Source: Polyangium spumosum (GTDB lineage Bacteria > Myxococcota_A > Polyangia > Polyangiales > Polyangiaceae). Taken from it: a DNA stretch of 64,000 nucleotides. Each line of letters starts with the position of its first letter. Position 1 is the first letter of the stretch. Position numbers and translations under genes: made by a program. The stretch is taken from NCBI RefSeq assembly GCF_009649845.1, contig NZ_WJIE01000012.1:163914-227913 (forward strand), in the 5' to 3' direction. Below the pieces are notes generated by a model. It saw only the letters and a list, made by a program, of their open reading frames with translations. It was not told the origin of the DNA and made no database searches. This document shows positions 17,585 through 26,368 of the stretch, in pieces.

Positions 17585-20500
17585 ATGGCACACGTTCCAG
17601 GTTTGGAAGCTCGTGGACGATGGGGTCGCCGTACATTCCTCGCGGCCCTCGTGATCACGGTGGCGTCGTGCGCGACCGATGGCGCCCCGGGGAGCCTCCG
17701 CGAGGCATCGGAGCGGACGGAGCTCGATGGAACGGAGTCGCAGCGAGCCTGGGAATCGAAGGCCCGGGTGCAGAAGGAACTACGCGCGGCGTACGTGACA
17801 ACGGTGCAGCAAGGGGCGTCGGGCGCGTACGCGGCGATCGCCCTCGCGCCGGGGCGTCTCCTTCTGGAGAACGGGGCGCAGCGGTTCGCGACGACGTTCG
17901 ACCGGTGGGGGGCGTGGATCGCGTCGGACGAGGAGCCATGGTCCTTGTCGATACGCACGGCGGGGTTCGGCTGCGAGGAGGCGGTGCAAGGGGCGGAGGA
18001 GGCAGCGCCGGAGGCGGAGGGGAATCGGGTCCGCTACCGGCATGAAGGAATCGAGGCGTGGTACCTCAATGGTCCGCTGGGGCTCGAGCAGGGGTTCGTC
18101 CTCGCGGAGGCGCCCGAATGTGTCGGGACCAAAGTCGTGACGATCGAGGTCGACGGTGAGCTCTCCGCGCGGCTCGACGATCCGGATGGGGACGGGCGCG
18201 GCGAAGAAGTCCGGCTCGTGGATGGCGAGGGCCGGGCGGCGCTCTGGTATGCGGATCTCTACGTGAAGGACGCGACGGGGAAGGCATTGCCGGCGTGGCT
18301 CACGGTGGAGGCGGGGACGATCTCGATTCACGTGGACGACGCGGAGGCGACGTATCCGGTGGAGATCGATCCGCTGGTCGCGACCCTGCAGGCGAAGTTC
18401 TTGGCGAGCGACGGCGCGTCGGACGACCGCTTCGGTCGCAGCGTGTCGATCTCGGGAGACACGGCGCTCGTGGGGGCGTCGAACCACGACATCGGCGCGA
18501 ACGTCAACCAAGGGGCAGCGTACGTCTTCGTTCGCAACGGAGGGACATGGACCCAGCAGGCCAAGCTCCTGGCCAGCGATGGCGCGGCAGACGACGTCTT
18601 CGGAGTGAGTGTATCCCTGGACGGGGACACGGCGCTCGTGGGGGCGTCGGGCCACGACATTGGCGCGAATGTCTCGCAAGGGGCGGCGTACGTCTTCGTT
18701 CGCAGCGGCGCGACGTGGACGCAGCAAGCCAAGCTCGTGGCCCCCGTCTCCGGATCCAAGGCGAACGATTTCTTCGGGAGCTCGGTCTCGTTGTCGGCGG
18801 ACACGGCGCTCTTGGGGTGCCCGCGCTGCGACATCAGCGGCGCGACCGACAAGGGAGCAGCGTACGTGTTCGTTCGCAGCGGCACGGTATGGACCCAGCA
18901 GGCCAAGCTGGTGGCGCAGTACGGGTCGCCGGCCGATTACTTCGGCCAGAGCGTGTCGTTGTCGGGGGACCTGGCGGCCGTGGGTGCTCCCCACGCCCAG
19001 GAGAAATTCAACGTTCAGCAGGGTGAGGCATACACGTTCTTCCGCAGTGGAGCCACGTGGACCGAGAGCCCCTCCAATTTCGTGCTCAGCGACGGGGAGG
19101 CGTACGACAGGTTCGGCCAATCGGTCGCGGCGTCCGGGAACGTCGTGCTGGTGGGCGCTCCCGGGCACAGGATCGGCAGCCTGGCGGACGCAGGGGAGGT
19201 GCACGCGTACAGCTTCGCCCCCGGTTCTGGATGGAGTTTCGCGGGCATCCTCGTGGCCAGCGACCCTGCGGCGGGCGATCAATTCGGCGGTTCGATATCG
19301 CTCGCCGGGGACATGGCGGTCGTCGGCGCCAGCAGCGACGACGACAACGGAACGGATTCAGGGTCGGCCTACGTGTTCTCGCGCGCGGGCATCTCCTCGT
19401 GGACGCAGGAGTCCAAGCTCGTCGCCAGCGACGGAGCGGCGGGCGACTACTTCGGTCTTTCGACGGCGCTCTCGGGAGGTACGCTGCTCGTGGGGGCGGT
19501 TTTGGGGAGCAACGGCATCGGCGTCGACACAGGGGCGGTGTACGCGTACGTGCTCCAGAAACCCACGGGCGACGCCTGCGTGACGGCCAGCGACTGCCAG
19601 AGCGGCTTCTGCGTCGACGGCGTCTGCTGCGAGAGCGCTTGCGGCGGCGGCGCGCCGGATTGTCTGGCGTGCAGCGTGGCCGCGGGAGGCTCCGTGGACG
19701 GGACGTGCAGCGTGGCCGCGGCGAGCACCGAATGCCGCGCGGCGGCCGGTGCGTGTGACGTCGCGGAGACGTGCGACGGGACGAGCGCCGCCTGCCCCGC
19801 GGACACCCGGACCGCAGCGGGCACCGAATGCCGCGCGGCGGCCGGCGCGTGTGACGTCGCGGAGACGTGCGACGGGACGAGCGCCGCCTGCCCCGCGGAC
19901 ACCCGGGCCGGGGCGGGGACGACATGCCGCGCCCCCGCAGGCCCTTGCGACGCGGAGGAGGTCTGCGACGGGTCGAGCCCTTCGTGCCCCGCCGACACCT
20001 TCCTCCCCGTGAACACCGAATGCCGGGCCGCCACGGGCGCATGCGACGCTGCCGATCATTGCGACGGCGTGAGCGCCGCCTGCCCGAATGCCAAGAAGCC
20101 CCCCGGCGAGATGTGCCGCCCGTCGGCGGGCGATTGCGACATCTGGGAGATGTGCGACGGCGTCAGCGACGACTGCCCTCCGGACGTGAAGGCCGAGGCG
20201 GGCTTGCTCTGCCGTGAAAAGGCTGGCGCGTGTGACGTGGCCGAGTACTGCGATGGCACGAGCAACTCTTGCCCCGCGGATGGCAAGCATCCAGCGGGTG
20301 CGACATGCCGCTCTCCCGCCGGGCCATGTGACTCGGCAGAGACGTGCGACGGGACGAGCGACGCATGCCCGGCGGACGTGAAACTCCCGGCGAACTCCGT
20401 GTGCCGCGCGGCAGCGGGCCCATGCGACATCCAGGAGGTATGCAACGGGGCGAGCAACACGTGCCCGGCGGACGGCAAGAGGGCGTCGGGCTCCGTGTGC

Positions 20501-21724
20501 CGCGCCTCGGCGGGGTCTTGTGACGTCGCGGAGCAGTGCAACGGCTCGAGCAACACGTGCCCCGCGGACGCGAAGGTCGCGGCGGGCACGCAATGCCGCG
20601 CGGCGGCTGGCGCGTGCGACGTCGCCGAGGCTTGCGACGGGAATGCGAGCGATTGTCCTGCGGACGCGAAGGTCGCGGCGGGGACGGAGTGCCGCGCGGC
20701 GGCCGGCGCGTGCGACGTCGGCGAAGCGTGTAATGGCTCGAGCAATACGTGCCCCGCGGACGAGAAGGTCGCCGCCGGAACGACTTGCCGCGCCGCCGCG
20801 GGTGCGTGCGACGTCGGCGAGGCTTGCGACGGGAATGCGAGCGATTGCCCTGCGGACGAGAAGGTCGCGGCGGGGACGGAGTGCCGCGCGGCGGCCGGTG
20901 CGTGTGACGTCGGCGAGGCTTGCGACGGGAATGCGAGCGATTGCCCAGCGGACGGCAAGGTCGCCGCCGGGACGACGTGCCGCGCAGCGATGGGCCCCTG
21001 CGACGTCGCGGAGGCCTGCAATGGCGACGATCCGGCATGCCCCATGGACGCCGTCGCCGATGGGACCACGGAATGCCGTCCGGCGACGAGCGCCTGCGAC
21101 CTCCCGGAAAAATGTGATGGTATCGGCAAAGGCTGCACGCCGGATCTGCTGGCGCCCGTGGGAGCCATCTGCCGGGGCGCCGCCGGTCCATGCGATGTCG
21201 CCGAGACGTGTACCGGGATCTCGCCGGATTGCCCCGCGGACGGCAGCGCGCCCGACGGCACGACGTGCAGCGGGGGCGCATGCGTCGGCGGCATGTGTAT
21301 GAATAGTGGCGCCGGAGGCGCGGGCGGGACCGGCGGCGATGGCGGGACCGGCGGCGAGGGCGGCGAGGGCGGCGATGGCGGCACCGGCGGCGCGGGCGGC
21401 ACCGGCGGCGCGGGCGGCACCGGCGGCGATGGCGGTGCCGGCGGCAGCGGCGGTGCGGGCGGGACCGGCGGTGCCGGCGGCAGCGGCGGCAACGGTTCGA
21501 CCAGTAGCTCGACCGGCGGCAGTGGCGGCGGCTTTCCCGAATCCGACGGCGGTTGCGCTTGTCGCGCCACGGGGAGCACCTCGAGCGACTCCAGCCGAGG
21601 CACCGGCGAGCTCGCCCTCGCCTTGCTCGGCCTCGTCACCCTCCGACGGCGTCGCTCGGCGTGCGGCGGCTCCGCAGGGGGAGGTGATGTGGAACCAACC
21701 CGGTCGCAGATTCCCTCACGGTGA
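17585..21724 (+). CDS. Large surface protein: FG-GAP repeats, 16 disintegrin-like Cys repeats, Gly-rich stalk, MYXO-CTERM-like tail
   Basis: 1379 aa. The signal peptide has a lipobox-like VASC (Cys29). Residues about 275-655 hold seven FG-GAP units (pattern D-x-FG-x-S-V-x-x-x-GD-x-x-x-VGA). A Cys-rich EB-like module follows (CVTASDCQSGFCVDGVCC), then sixteen 31-32 residue repeats (about 715-1225) of the form CRxxxGxCDxxExCDGxSxxCPxD, closely resembling the disintegrin loop of ADAM proteins. A Gly/Thr/Ala stalk of about 75 residues leads to GGCACRATG, a hydrophobic helix and RRRR, which resembles MYXO-CTERM sorting tails. Likely a cell-surface adhesion or binding protein. Its last 9 bp overlap the convergent DUF3089 gene. 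Confidence 0.85.
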   Translation: MAHVPGLEARGRWGRRTFLAALVITVASCATDGAPGSLREASERTELDGTESQRAWESKARVQKELRAAYVTTVQQGASGAYAAIALAPGRLLLENGAQRFATTFDRWGAWIASDEEPWSLSIRTAGFGCEEAVQGAEEAAPEAEGNRVRYRHEGIEAWYLNGPLGLEQGFVLAEAPECVGTKVVTIEVDGELSARLDDPDGDGRGEEVRLVDGEGRAALWYADLYVKDATGKALPAWLTVEAGTISIHVDDAEATYPVEIDPLVATLQAKFLASDGASDDRFGRSVSISGDTALVGASNHDIGANVNQGAAYVFVRNGGTWTQQAKLLASDGAADDVFGVSVSLDGDTALVGASGHDIGANVSQGAAYVFVRSGATWTQQAKLVAPVSGSKANDFFGSSVSLSADTALLGCPRCDISGATDKGAAYVFVRSGTVWTQQAKLVAQYGSPADYFGQSVSLSGDLAAVGAPHAQEKFNVQQGEAYTFFRSGATWTESPSNFVLSDGEAYDRFGQSVAASGNVVLVGAPGHRIGSLADAGEVHAYSFAPGSGWSFAGILVASDPAAGDQFGGSISLAGDMAVVGASSDDDNGTDSGSAYVFSRAGISSWTQESKLVASDGAAGDYFGLSTALSGGTLLVGAVLGSNGIGVDTGAVYAYVLQKPTGDACVTASDCQSGFCVDGVCCESACGGGAPDCLACSVAAGGSVDGTCSVAAASTECRAAAGACDVAETCDGTSAACPADTRTAAGTECRAAAGACDVAETCDGTSAACPADTRAGAGTTCRAPAGPCDAEEVCDGSSPSCPADTFLPVNTECRAATGACDAADHCDGVSAACPNAKKPPGEMCRPSAGDCDIWEMCDGVSDDCPPDVKAEAGLLCREKAGACDVAEYCDGTSNSCPADGKHPAGATCRSPAGPCDSAETCDGTSDACPADVKLPANSVCRAAAGPCDIQEVCNGASNTCPADGKRASGSVCRASAGSCDVAEQCNGSSNTCPADAKVAAGTQCRAAAGACDVAEACDGNASDCPADAKVAAGTECRAAAGACDVGEACNGSSNTCPADEKVAAGTTCRAAAGACDVGEACDGNASDCPADEKVAAGTECRAAAGACDVGEACDGNASDCPADGKVAAGTTCRAAMGPCDVAEACNGDDPACPMDAVADGTTECRPATSACDLPEKCDGIGKGCTPDLLAPVGAICRGAAGPCDVAETCTGISPDCPADGSAPDGTTCSGGACVGGMCMNSGAGGAGGTGGDGGTGGEGGEGGDGGTGGAGGTGGAGGTGGDGGAGGSGGAGGTGGAGGSGGNGSTSSSTGGSGGGFPESDGGCACRATGSTSSDSSRGTGELALALLGLVTLRRRRSACGGSAGGGDVEPTRSQIPSR
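19727..21259 (+). repeat. Tandem array of about 96-bp coding repeats (16 copies)
   Basis: Sixteen in-frame copies of a roughly 96-bp unit encode the Cys-rich disintegrin-like repeats of the 17585-21724 gene. Neighbouring copies are very similar; several share runs such as GCGTGCGACGTCGGCGA, while the outer copies diverge more. One copy is a codon shorter. The homogeneity in the centre suggests recent duplication or gene conversion. Confidence 0.8.
21303..21525 (+). repeat. Low-complexity GGC-rich tract encoding a Gly-rich stalk
   Basis: About 220 bp of GGC/GGN triplets with interspersed ACC, GAT and GCG encode the Gly-Thr-Ala-Asp linker just before the C-terminal sorting-like tail of the large surface protein. 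It is codon-phased, so it is a protein-level linker rather than a non-coding repeat. Confidence 0.8.
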
Positions 21725-22864
21725 CGCGGCCCTGCGATGCGCCGCTCGAAATGCTTCGACGCGCCGGACCGCGTTTCTCCGCAGGTTCACGTAAAAGAGC
21801 TGATACTCGATGGCGTGCCAGTTGTCGGGGCCCATCGTCCAGAGGAGCACCCCGCTCGCGAAATCGCGCGGCGGCAGCGGGCCCATCCGGGTGATCCAGA
21901 CGTTTCCCTCCCGGCACGCCGCGTCGGCGAAGGCCGGGAGGACCGCGGGCGCCTCCGTATCGAAGAAGAGCGCGCCCTCGTGCAACGACGCCGGCGCCAC
22001 CTCGCCGTCCGTCTTCCACGTGAGCGGATTGACGCAAATGCGCGAGGCCATGGAAGCCGGGGCTCCGGGCGCGTCCGGGTCCTTGAACTCGAAACCGTTG
22101 CGCTCGTAGCGCGGGCCTCGCACGTTCCAGGCGACCACGCAGCCCCACTGATCCTCGGACGCGCAGATCGGAATGGCCTCGCCGATCGTCTCCCGCCGGA
22201 TCGGCCCTCCGATCAGGTACGCCGCGACGAGGTGCTCGGCGGGGGGTTTGCCCCAGATCCTCTCCCGGAGCAGGCGGGACGCGAGGACCGTCCCCTGGCT
22301 GTGCGACGCGAGGACGAACGGGCGGCCCTCGCCGCGCCGCGCGAGGAACGAATCAAACGCGGCGGCGACGTCACCAAAAGCAATGTCGAGCGCGCGATCA
22401 CCCTCCGGGCTCGGCGCGACGAAGGCCTTGCCGTTGGCCTGACGATAACGCGGCGCATACACGGCGCAGCAGGCGTTGAACACGCTCGCCTGGATGAGCG
22501 TCGCCCCGCGCGCCGTCGCCCGGACGATCTCCGGGTCGTCGATCGGCGCGTTCCACCGCTTGGCGAGGGACGTCGTCGGATGGACGAAAAATACATCGGC
22601 GCTCTCCGCCCCGCGCGCCGCGGCCGGCAGCTCCGGCAAGGAGACGTCGGCGTCGTCCTCCCTCGTGGGGAGCGCGGCCCAGGAGGCGTCCTCGTCGTAG
22701 TCCGGCGCGGGAGGCGCGGCGCTCGGCTCGAAGGGCCCGGGGTCGAGGGCGACGAACAACCACCGATCGAGGGTAAAAAACGACAGGAACACGAGAAAGA
22801 CGCCGAGCAGCACCACGGCCAGGAGGGCCCTACGCCACCGTCTCCGCCTGGATTCAGAGCCCAT
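21716..22864 (-). CDS. DUF3089 family (lipase-like alpha/beta hydrolase) membrane-anchored protein
   Basis: 382 aa. A basic N-terminus and one transmembrane helix (ALLAVVLLGVFLVFLSFF) anchor the protein. The remainder matches DUF3089: DVFFVHPTTSL, ACCAVYAPRYRQ, and a nucleophile elbow in ASHSQGTVLA whose Ser is the likely catalytic residue. DUF3089 proteins are predicted alpha/beta hydrolases of unknown substrate. The stop overlaps the end of the convergent surface-protein gene, and the start overlaps the stop of the upstream methyltransferase gene by 11 bp, suggesting the two minus-strand genes are co-transcribed. Confidence 0.78.
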   Translation of the reverse strand: MGSESRRRRWRRALLAVVLLGVFLVFLSFFTLDRWLFVALDPGPFEPSAAPPAPDYDEDASWAALPTREDDADVSLPELPAAARGAESADVFFVHPTTSLAKRWNAPIDDPEIVRATARGATLIQASVFNACCAVYAPRYRQANGKAFVAPSPEGDRALDIAFGDVAAAFDSFLARRGEGRPFVLASHSQGTVLASRLLRERIWGKPPAEHLVAAYLIGGPIRRETIGEAIPICASEDQWGCVVAWNVRGPRYERNGFEFKDPDAPGAPASMASRICVNPLTWKTDGEVAPASLHEGALFFDTEAPAVLPAFADAACREGNVWITRMGPLPPRDFASGVLLWTMGPDNWHAIEYQLFYVNLRRNAVRRVEAFRAAHRRAASP

Positions 22865-23645
22865 GCGCCGCGGGCTTCATCAGGGTGTAAAAACCGAACC
22901 CCAGCGTATCGCGGCCCCACGTGAGGTACGCCTCGTGCCAGGCGCGGATGCGGGCGGCCATCGCCGGCGTATCCGGGTCGGTCGGGTTCGCGTCGACGTA
23001 CCGCTCGATGGCGGCGCAATAACGGCCCTCGTACGCGTCCCACTCGTCCTCGCTCGCGCACGCGGTCGAGAGCACGCGAAAACCAGCCTCCCGCGCGAGG
23101 CGCGTATTTCCGGCGTGCGTGTTCATCTCGTCCTCGGTCGCCCCGCCGAGCGCTTCGAGGTAACCGGGATCGGGCCGGCGTCGCCAGAAGCCGTCGGCGA
23201 AGAGCGCCACGCCGCCGGGAGCGAGGTGCGCGTACGCCCAGGCGAGCGCCTCGACGAACGTGCCGAGCGCCTGGCTCGATCCCATGCAGACGATCGCGTC
23301 GAAGCGCGCCGCGTCGCCCACCACGTCGGCGAGCGCCCGATCCACGAGGCGCACGCGCGCATCGAGGCCACGTCGCGAAGCTTCCGCGCGCGCAGCGGCG
23401 ATGAAGGTCGAATTGATGTCGACGCCGAGGCCGTTCGCCGGGGAACGCTCGCAGAGGTCGAGGAGAAACCCCGCCCGGCCGCAGCCGATGTCGAGCACCT
23501 CCGCGCCCTCACGCAGCGCGAGCCCGTCGACGAGCCGCGTGGCCTTCTCGGCCGAGAGCGGGGAAAGGTAACGGTGCGTCGCGTGAGCGATCGTCGTGAA
23601 CTTCAGTCGATCCGGGGCAGGTTGGGTCATGGCGTCGTGGCTCAT
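22854..23645 (-). CDS. SAM-dependent methyltransferase (class I)
   Basis: 263 aa. Motif I is VLDIGCGRAGFLLDL, followed by GVDIN at the end of strand beta 2 and an ALGTFVEALAWAYAHLAPGG motif II/III region, as in small-molecule methyltransferases. The substrate is unknown. The start MSHDAMTQ was chosen; an internal ATG five codons later (MTQPAPD) is also possible. It is divergent from the cupin gene at 23746 and overlaps the DUF3089 gene downstream. Confidence 0.8.
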   Translation of the reverse strand: MSHDAMTQPAPDRLKFTTIAHATHRYLSPLSAEKATRLVDGLALREGAEVLDIGCGRAGFLLDLCERSPANGLGVDINSTFIAAARAEASRRGLDARVRLVDRALADVVGDAARFDAIVCMGSSQALGTFVEALAWAYAHLAPGGVALFADGFWRRRPDPGYLEALGGATEDEMNTHAGNTRLAREAGFRVLSTACASEDEWDAYEGRYCAAIERYVDANPTDPDTPAMAARIRAWHEAYLTWGRDTLGFGFYTLMKPAAHGL

Positions 23646-23745
23646 GGCTGCGCCGCCGCGTGTGCCCCTGTCAAGCGTCGAGCACGTCGCCGCCCGCCAC
23701 CCGATGCGGCTTGCGCGGCCCGTCCGCGGAGCCGACAATCGCGGC

Positions 23746-24231
23746 ATGACGAAGCCCGAAGGCAAAGAGAAGCTCTACCAATCCGCCGACTTCGACAAGA
23801 CGCCGCCGCGCCCGCGTGTCGTCATGCCGGAGAAGCTGATCCACCGCCAGGTCGAGGGCGACGGGCAACGCGACGCGTACTCCAAGGAGCGCAAGCACCC
23901 GGTCTTTTTCGTCGATCTGCCGACGCGTTGCATCAGCATGACGATCGGCCACCTCGACCCGGGCCAGTCCTCGAACCGCCACCGCCACACCTACGAGACC
24001 GTGCTCTACGTGCTCGAAGGCGAGGGCTACTCGGTCGTTCACGATCAGAAGATCGAGTGGAAGACCGGCGACGCCGTCTACATCCCCGTCTGGACCTGGC
24101 ACAACCACGTCAACACCGGCGCGGGCCTCGCCCGCTACCTCGCCTGCGAGAACGCGCCCATCCTCCAGAACCTCGGCGGCGTCGCGCTCCGCGAGGAGCT
24201 GCCCGAGAAGGGCATGAAAGACCCCGAGTGA
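23746..24231 (+). CDS. Cupin-domain protein
   Basis: 161 aa, no signal peptide. The double-stranded beta-helix metal motifs are visible: cupin motif 1 in SNRHRHTYETVLYVLEGEGY and motif 2 in PVWTWHNHVNTG. These provide His/His/Glu and His ligands for a metal, usually Fe or Mn. Cupins of this type are dioxygenases, isomerases or storage-like proteins; the substrate is not evident. The start MTKPEGKEK lies at the beginning of clear coding bias; the longer reading frame upstream runs into the divergent promoter region. Confidence 0.78.
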   Translation: MTKPEGKEKLYQSADFDKTPPRPRVVMPEKLIHRQVEGDGQRDAYSKERKHPVFFVDLPTRCISMTIGHLDPGQSSNRHRHTYETVLYVLEGEGYSVVHDQKIEWKTGDAVYIPVWTWHNHVNTGAGLARYLACENAPILQNLGGVALREELPEKGMKDPE

Positions 24232-24272
24232 TCCCGCGTCCCGCGCCGAGACGCGCGTAGTACGCTCGCGGG

Positions 24273-25079
24273 ATGACGCGCCCACGCCTCCGCCTCCTCG
24301 CCGCTCTGCCCCTCCTCGCGCTCGCCGCCTCCGGCTGCTCCAAGGACGAACCCAACCCGAACGCGGCCCCCATCTCCTCGTCGCTCGCCGCCGCGAAGCC
24401 GCAGACCGACGCGGGCAAACCGTACGCCGTCGAAGCCGCCGGCGCGAAGGTGGGCTTCACGATGGATGCGCCCATCGAGAAGATCTTCGGCGAGGCAGAC
24501 GGCTCGATCTCGGGCGAGCTCTTCGTCGACGCGGAGGACGTCACGCGCTCGACGGGGCTCGTGAAGATCGACCTCGACAAACTCGTGATCTTTCAGCAGA
24601 AGCGCGCGGACGAGGCGTCCACGTTCGGCGAGCGGACGAAGAGCGACACGCAGAACGAGCACGCGCGCAACTGGCTCGGCATCGGCAAGGACGTCGGCGA
24701 GGCGGAGAAGCAGAAGCACCGCTTCATCGAGTTCAAGCTCTCGAAGATCGAGACGGCGGGACCCAAGGGCGTCGCGGGCCTCTCGGGCGCCGAGCGCACG
24801 ATGAAGCTCGACGTCACGGGCGACTTCCGCCTGCACGAGCGCACGGTGCAGAAGAAGGCGGAGCTCGAGGTCACGTTCGTGATGGAGGGCGACAAGGTGA
24901 CGGCGCTCCGCGTGAGGTCGACGAAGCCCATCGCCGTGAACCTGGAGGAGCACGACGTGCGCCCGCGCGACACGCTCGGCGTGATCCTGCAGAAGACCAC
25001 GGACGAGCTCGCGACGCTCGGCAAGAAGGTCTCGAAGGACGCGATGGTGTCGCTCGACTTCCAGGCCAAGCCGAGGTGA
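24273..25079 (+). CDS. YceI-like lipoprotein
   Basis: 268 aa. Signal peptide with lipobox (LALAASGC). The mature protein matches the lipocalin-like YceI fold: YAVEAAGAKVGFTM as first strand, GSISGELFVDAEDVTRSTG, HRFIEFKLSKIET and GDFRLHERTVQK. YceI proteins bind polyisoprenoid or related lipids in the periplasm. The middle portion (about residues 110-150) is longer than usual. It starts 41 bp after the cupin stop, so the two may be co-transcribed. Confidence 0.72.
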   Translation: MTRPRLRLLAALPLLALAASGCSKDEPNPNAAPISSSLAAAKPQTDAGKPYAVEAAGAKVGFTMDAPIEKIFGEADGSISGELFVDAEDVTRSTGLVKIDLDKLVIFQQKRADEASTFGERTKSDTQNEHARNWLGIGKDVGEAEKQKHRFIEFKLSKIETAGPKGVAGLSGAERTMKLDVTGDFRLHERTVQKKAELEVTFVMEGDKVTALRVRSTKPIAVNLEEHDVRPRDTLGVILQKTTDELATLGKKVSKDAMVSLDFQAKPR

Positions 25080-25083
25080 CGTG

Positions 25084-25160
25084 ATGGGCGCGCCGGTGGA
25101 TCGTATCGTTGGTGTGGACACGCACGTCCTGCGCGTGCCCTCGCCCGGCGGCCCCAGGGA
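25084..25160 (+). pseudogene. Possible remnant of a PAAR-like (DUF4150-type) gene start
   Basis: A short stretch starting ATGGGCGCGCC reads MGAPVDRIVGVDTHVLRVPSPGG, which resembles the N-terminus of PAAR-like T6SS proteins (GVDTH-x-x-x-VPSP). The similarity ends abruptly and the following bases have no matching frame before the muramidase gene at 25287. It is either a decayed tip gene or coincidence; support is only this pattern and its place at the edge of the T6SS island. Confidence 0.25.
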
Positions 25161-25286
25161 TCGGGGTCCCGTCGCGCGGCGGGCGTTGGTTCGCGCGCGA
25201 GGCTGTGATATCCGTCTTTGTGCGTCCGGGCGAAGGCTTTCCACTCGTGCGAGAGTGCGCGCTCTCCGCGGACGAACAGGGTCGCG

Positions 25287-26351
25287 ATGAGCTACGTCGT
25301 CAGATCGGGGGATACGCTTGGTGCGATCGCCAGCCGCAACGGCACGACGGTGCAGGCGATCATGGCCGCAAACCCGCAGATCAAGAATCCGAACATGATC
25401 TCGGTGGGCCAGCAGCTCAACCTTCCGGGAGGCGGCGGCGGCGCCATCCCGTCTGCGCCATCTGCGCCATCGATACCAGCGCCGAGCTCGTACACGGTTC
25501 GCTCGGGCGACACGCTGGGCGCGATCGCGAACCGGAACGGCACCACGGTCAACGAGATCATGGCTGCCAACCCGCAGATCCGGAACCCGAACCAGATCTC
25601 GCCGGGCCAGAAGATCAACCTGCCGGGAGGATCAAACGGAGGCGGCGCGCCGCAGCCGCAGCGCCCGCCGCAGCAGCAGCCGCCCACGCAGCAGCAACCC
25701 GCGCCTGCGCAACAAGGAGGCAGCTCGCTCGGCACGCCGCCCGCGACGGGGCCGTGGGAGCTGCCGGACGTGGGGCCGGCGCGCAGGCTCGCCGCCGGCG
25801 ATTTCGAGGCCGCGGCGCGCGAGCTCCAGTGCGAGACCGCCGCGGTGCGCGCCGTGGCCGAGGTCGAGTCGGGCGGACGAACGGGCTTCGACGACAATCG
25901 GCGTCCGAAGATCCTCTTCGAGATCCACCACTTCAAGAGGCTCACGGGCGGCCGCTACGATCGCAGCCACCCGCACCTCTCCGCGCCGTACTCGAGCCCG
26001 AACCGGCGCGCGAGCTACAAGAAGAACCAGTGGACCGTGATCCGCGAGGCCTTCGCGCTCGATCCGGACGCGGCGGTGAAGAGCGCCTCCTGGGGCATGT
26101 TCCAGGTGATGGGCTTCAACCACGCGGACGTCGGCTGGAGCAACGTCCGGCAGTTCGTCTACGACATGTACGAGTCCGAGGCGCAACACATGCGCGCCTT
26201 CCTCGGCTTCTGCCGGACGAACAACCTCGTGCGCCACATCCGCAGCAAGAACTGGGCATCGTTCGCGCGCGGCTACAACGGCCCGGACTACGCGTCGAAC
26301 GCCTACCACACGAAGATGGCGAACGCCTACGCGCGCTACAGCCGCGGCTAG
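25287..26351 (+). CDS. LysM-LysM-N-acetylmuramidase, candidate T6SS cell-wall effector
   Basis: 354 aa. Two LysM modules (about residues 2-47 and 68-113) each read YxVRSGDTLGAIAxRNGTTV, followed by a Pro/Gln-rich linker and a C-terminal N-acetylmuramidase domain (DUF3380/PF11860 type). Signature stretches are AEVESGGRTGF with the likely catalytic Glu, PKILFEIHHF and GRYDRSHPHLS. The enzyme should cut peptidoglycan glycan strands. No classical signal peptide is present, which fits delivery by T6SS rather than Sec. It is 17 bp upstream of a DUF2169 gene. No immunity protein is recognised nearby. A phage-type lysin origin is possible. Confidence 0.8.
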   Translation: MSYVVRSGDTLGAIASRNGTTVQAIMAANPQIKNPNMISVGQQLNLPGGGGGAIPSAPSAPSIPAPSSYTVRSGDTLGAIANRNGTTVNEIMAANPQIRNPNQISPGQKINLPGGSNGGGAPQPQRPPQQQPPTQQQPAPAQQGGSSLGTPPATGPWELPDVGPARRLAAGDFEAAARELQCETAAVRAVAEVESGGRTGFDDNRRPKILFEIHHFKRLTGGRYDRSHPHLSAPYSSPNRRASYKKNQWTVIREAFALDPDAAVKSASWGMFQVMGFNHADVGWSNVRQFVYDMYESEAQHMRAFLGFCRTNNLVRHIRSKNWASFARGYNGPDYASNAYHTKMANAYARYSRG

Positions 26352-26368
26352 ACGCGCCACTTCCCAGC

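Noticed and set aside
19727..21525. Tandem repeats that might suggest a CRISPR array
   Set aside because: The units are about 96-bp in-frame Cys-rich protein repeats followed by a Gly-rich stalk, not conserved repeats with unique spacers.
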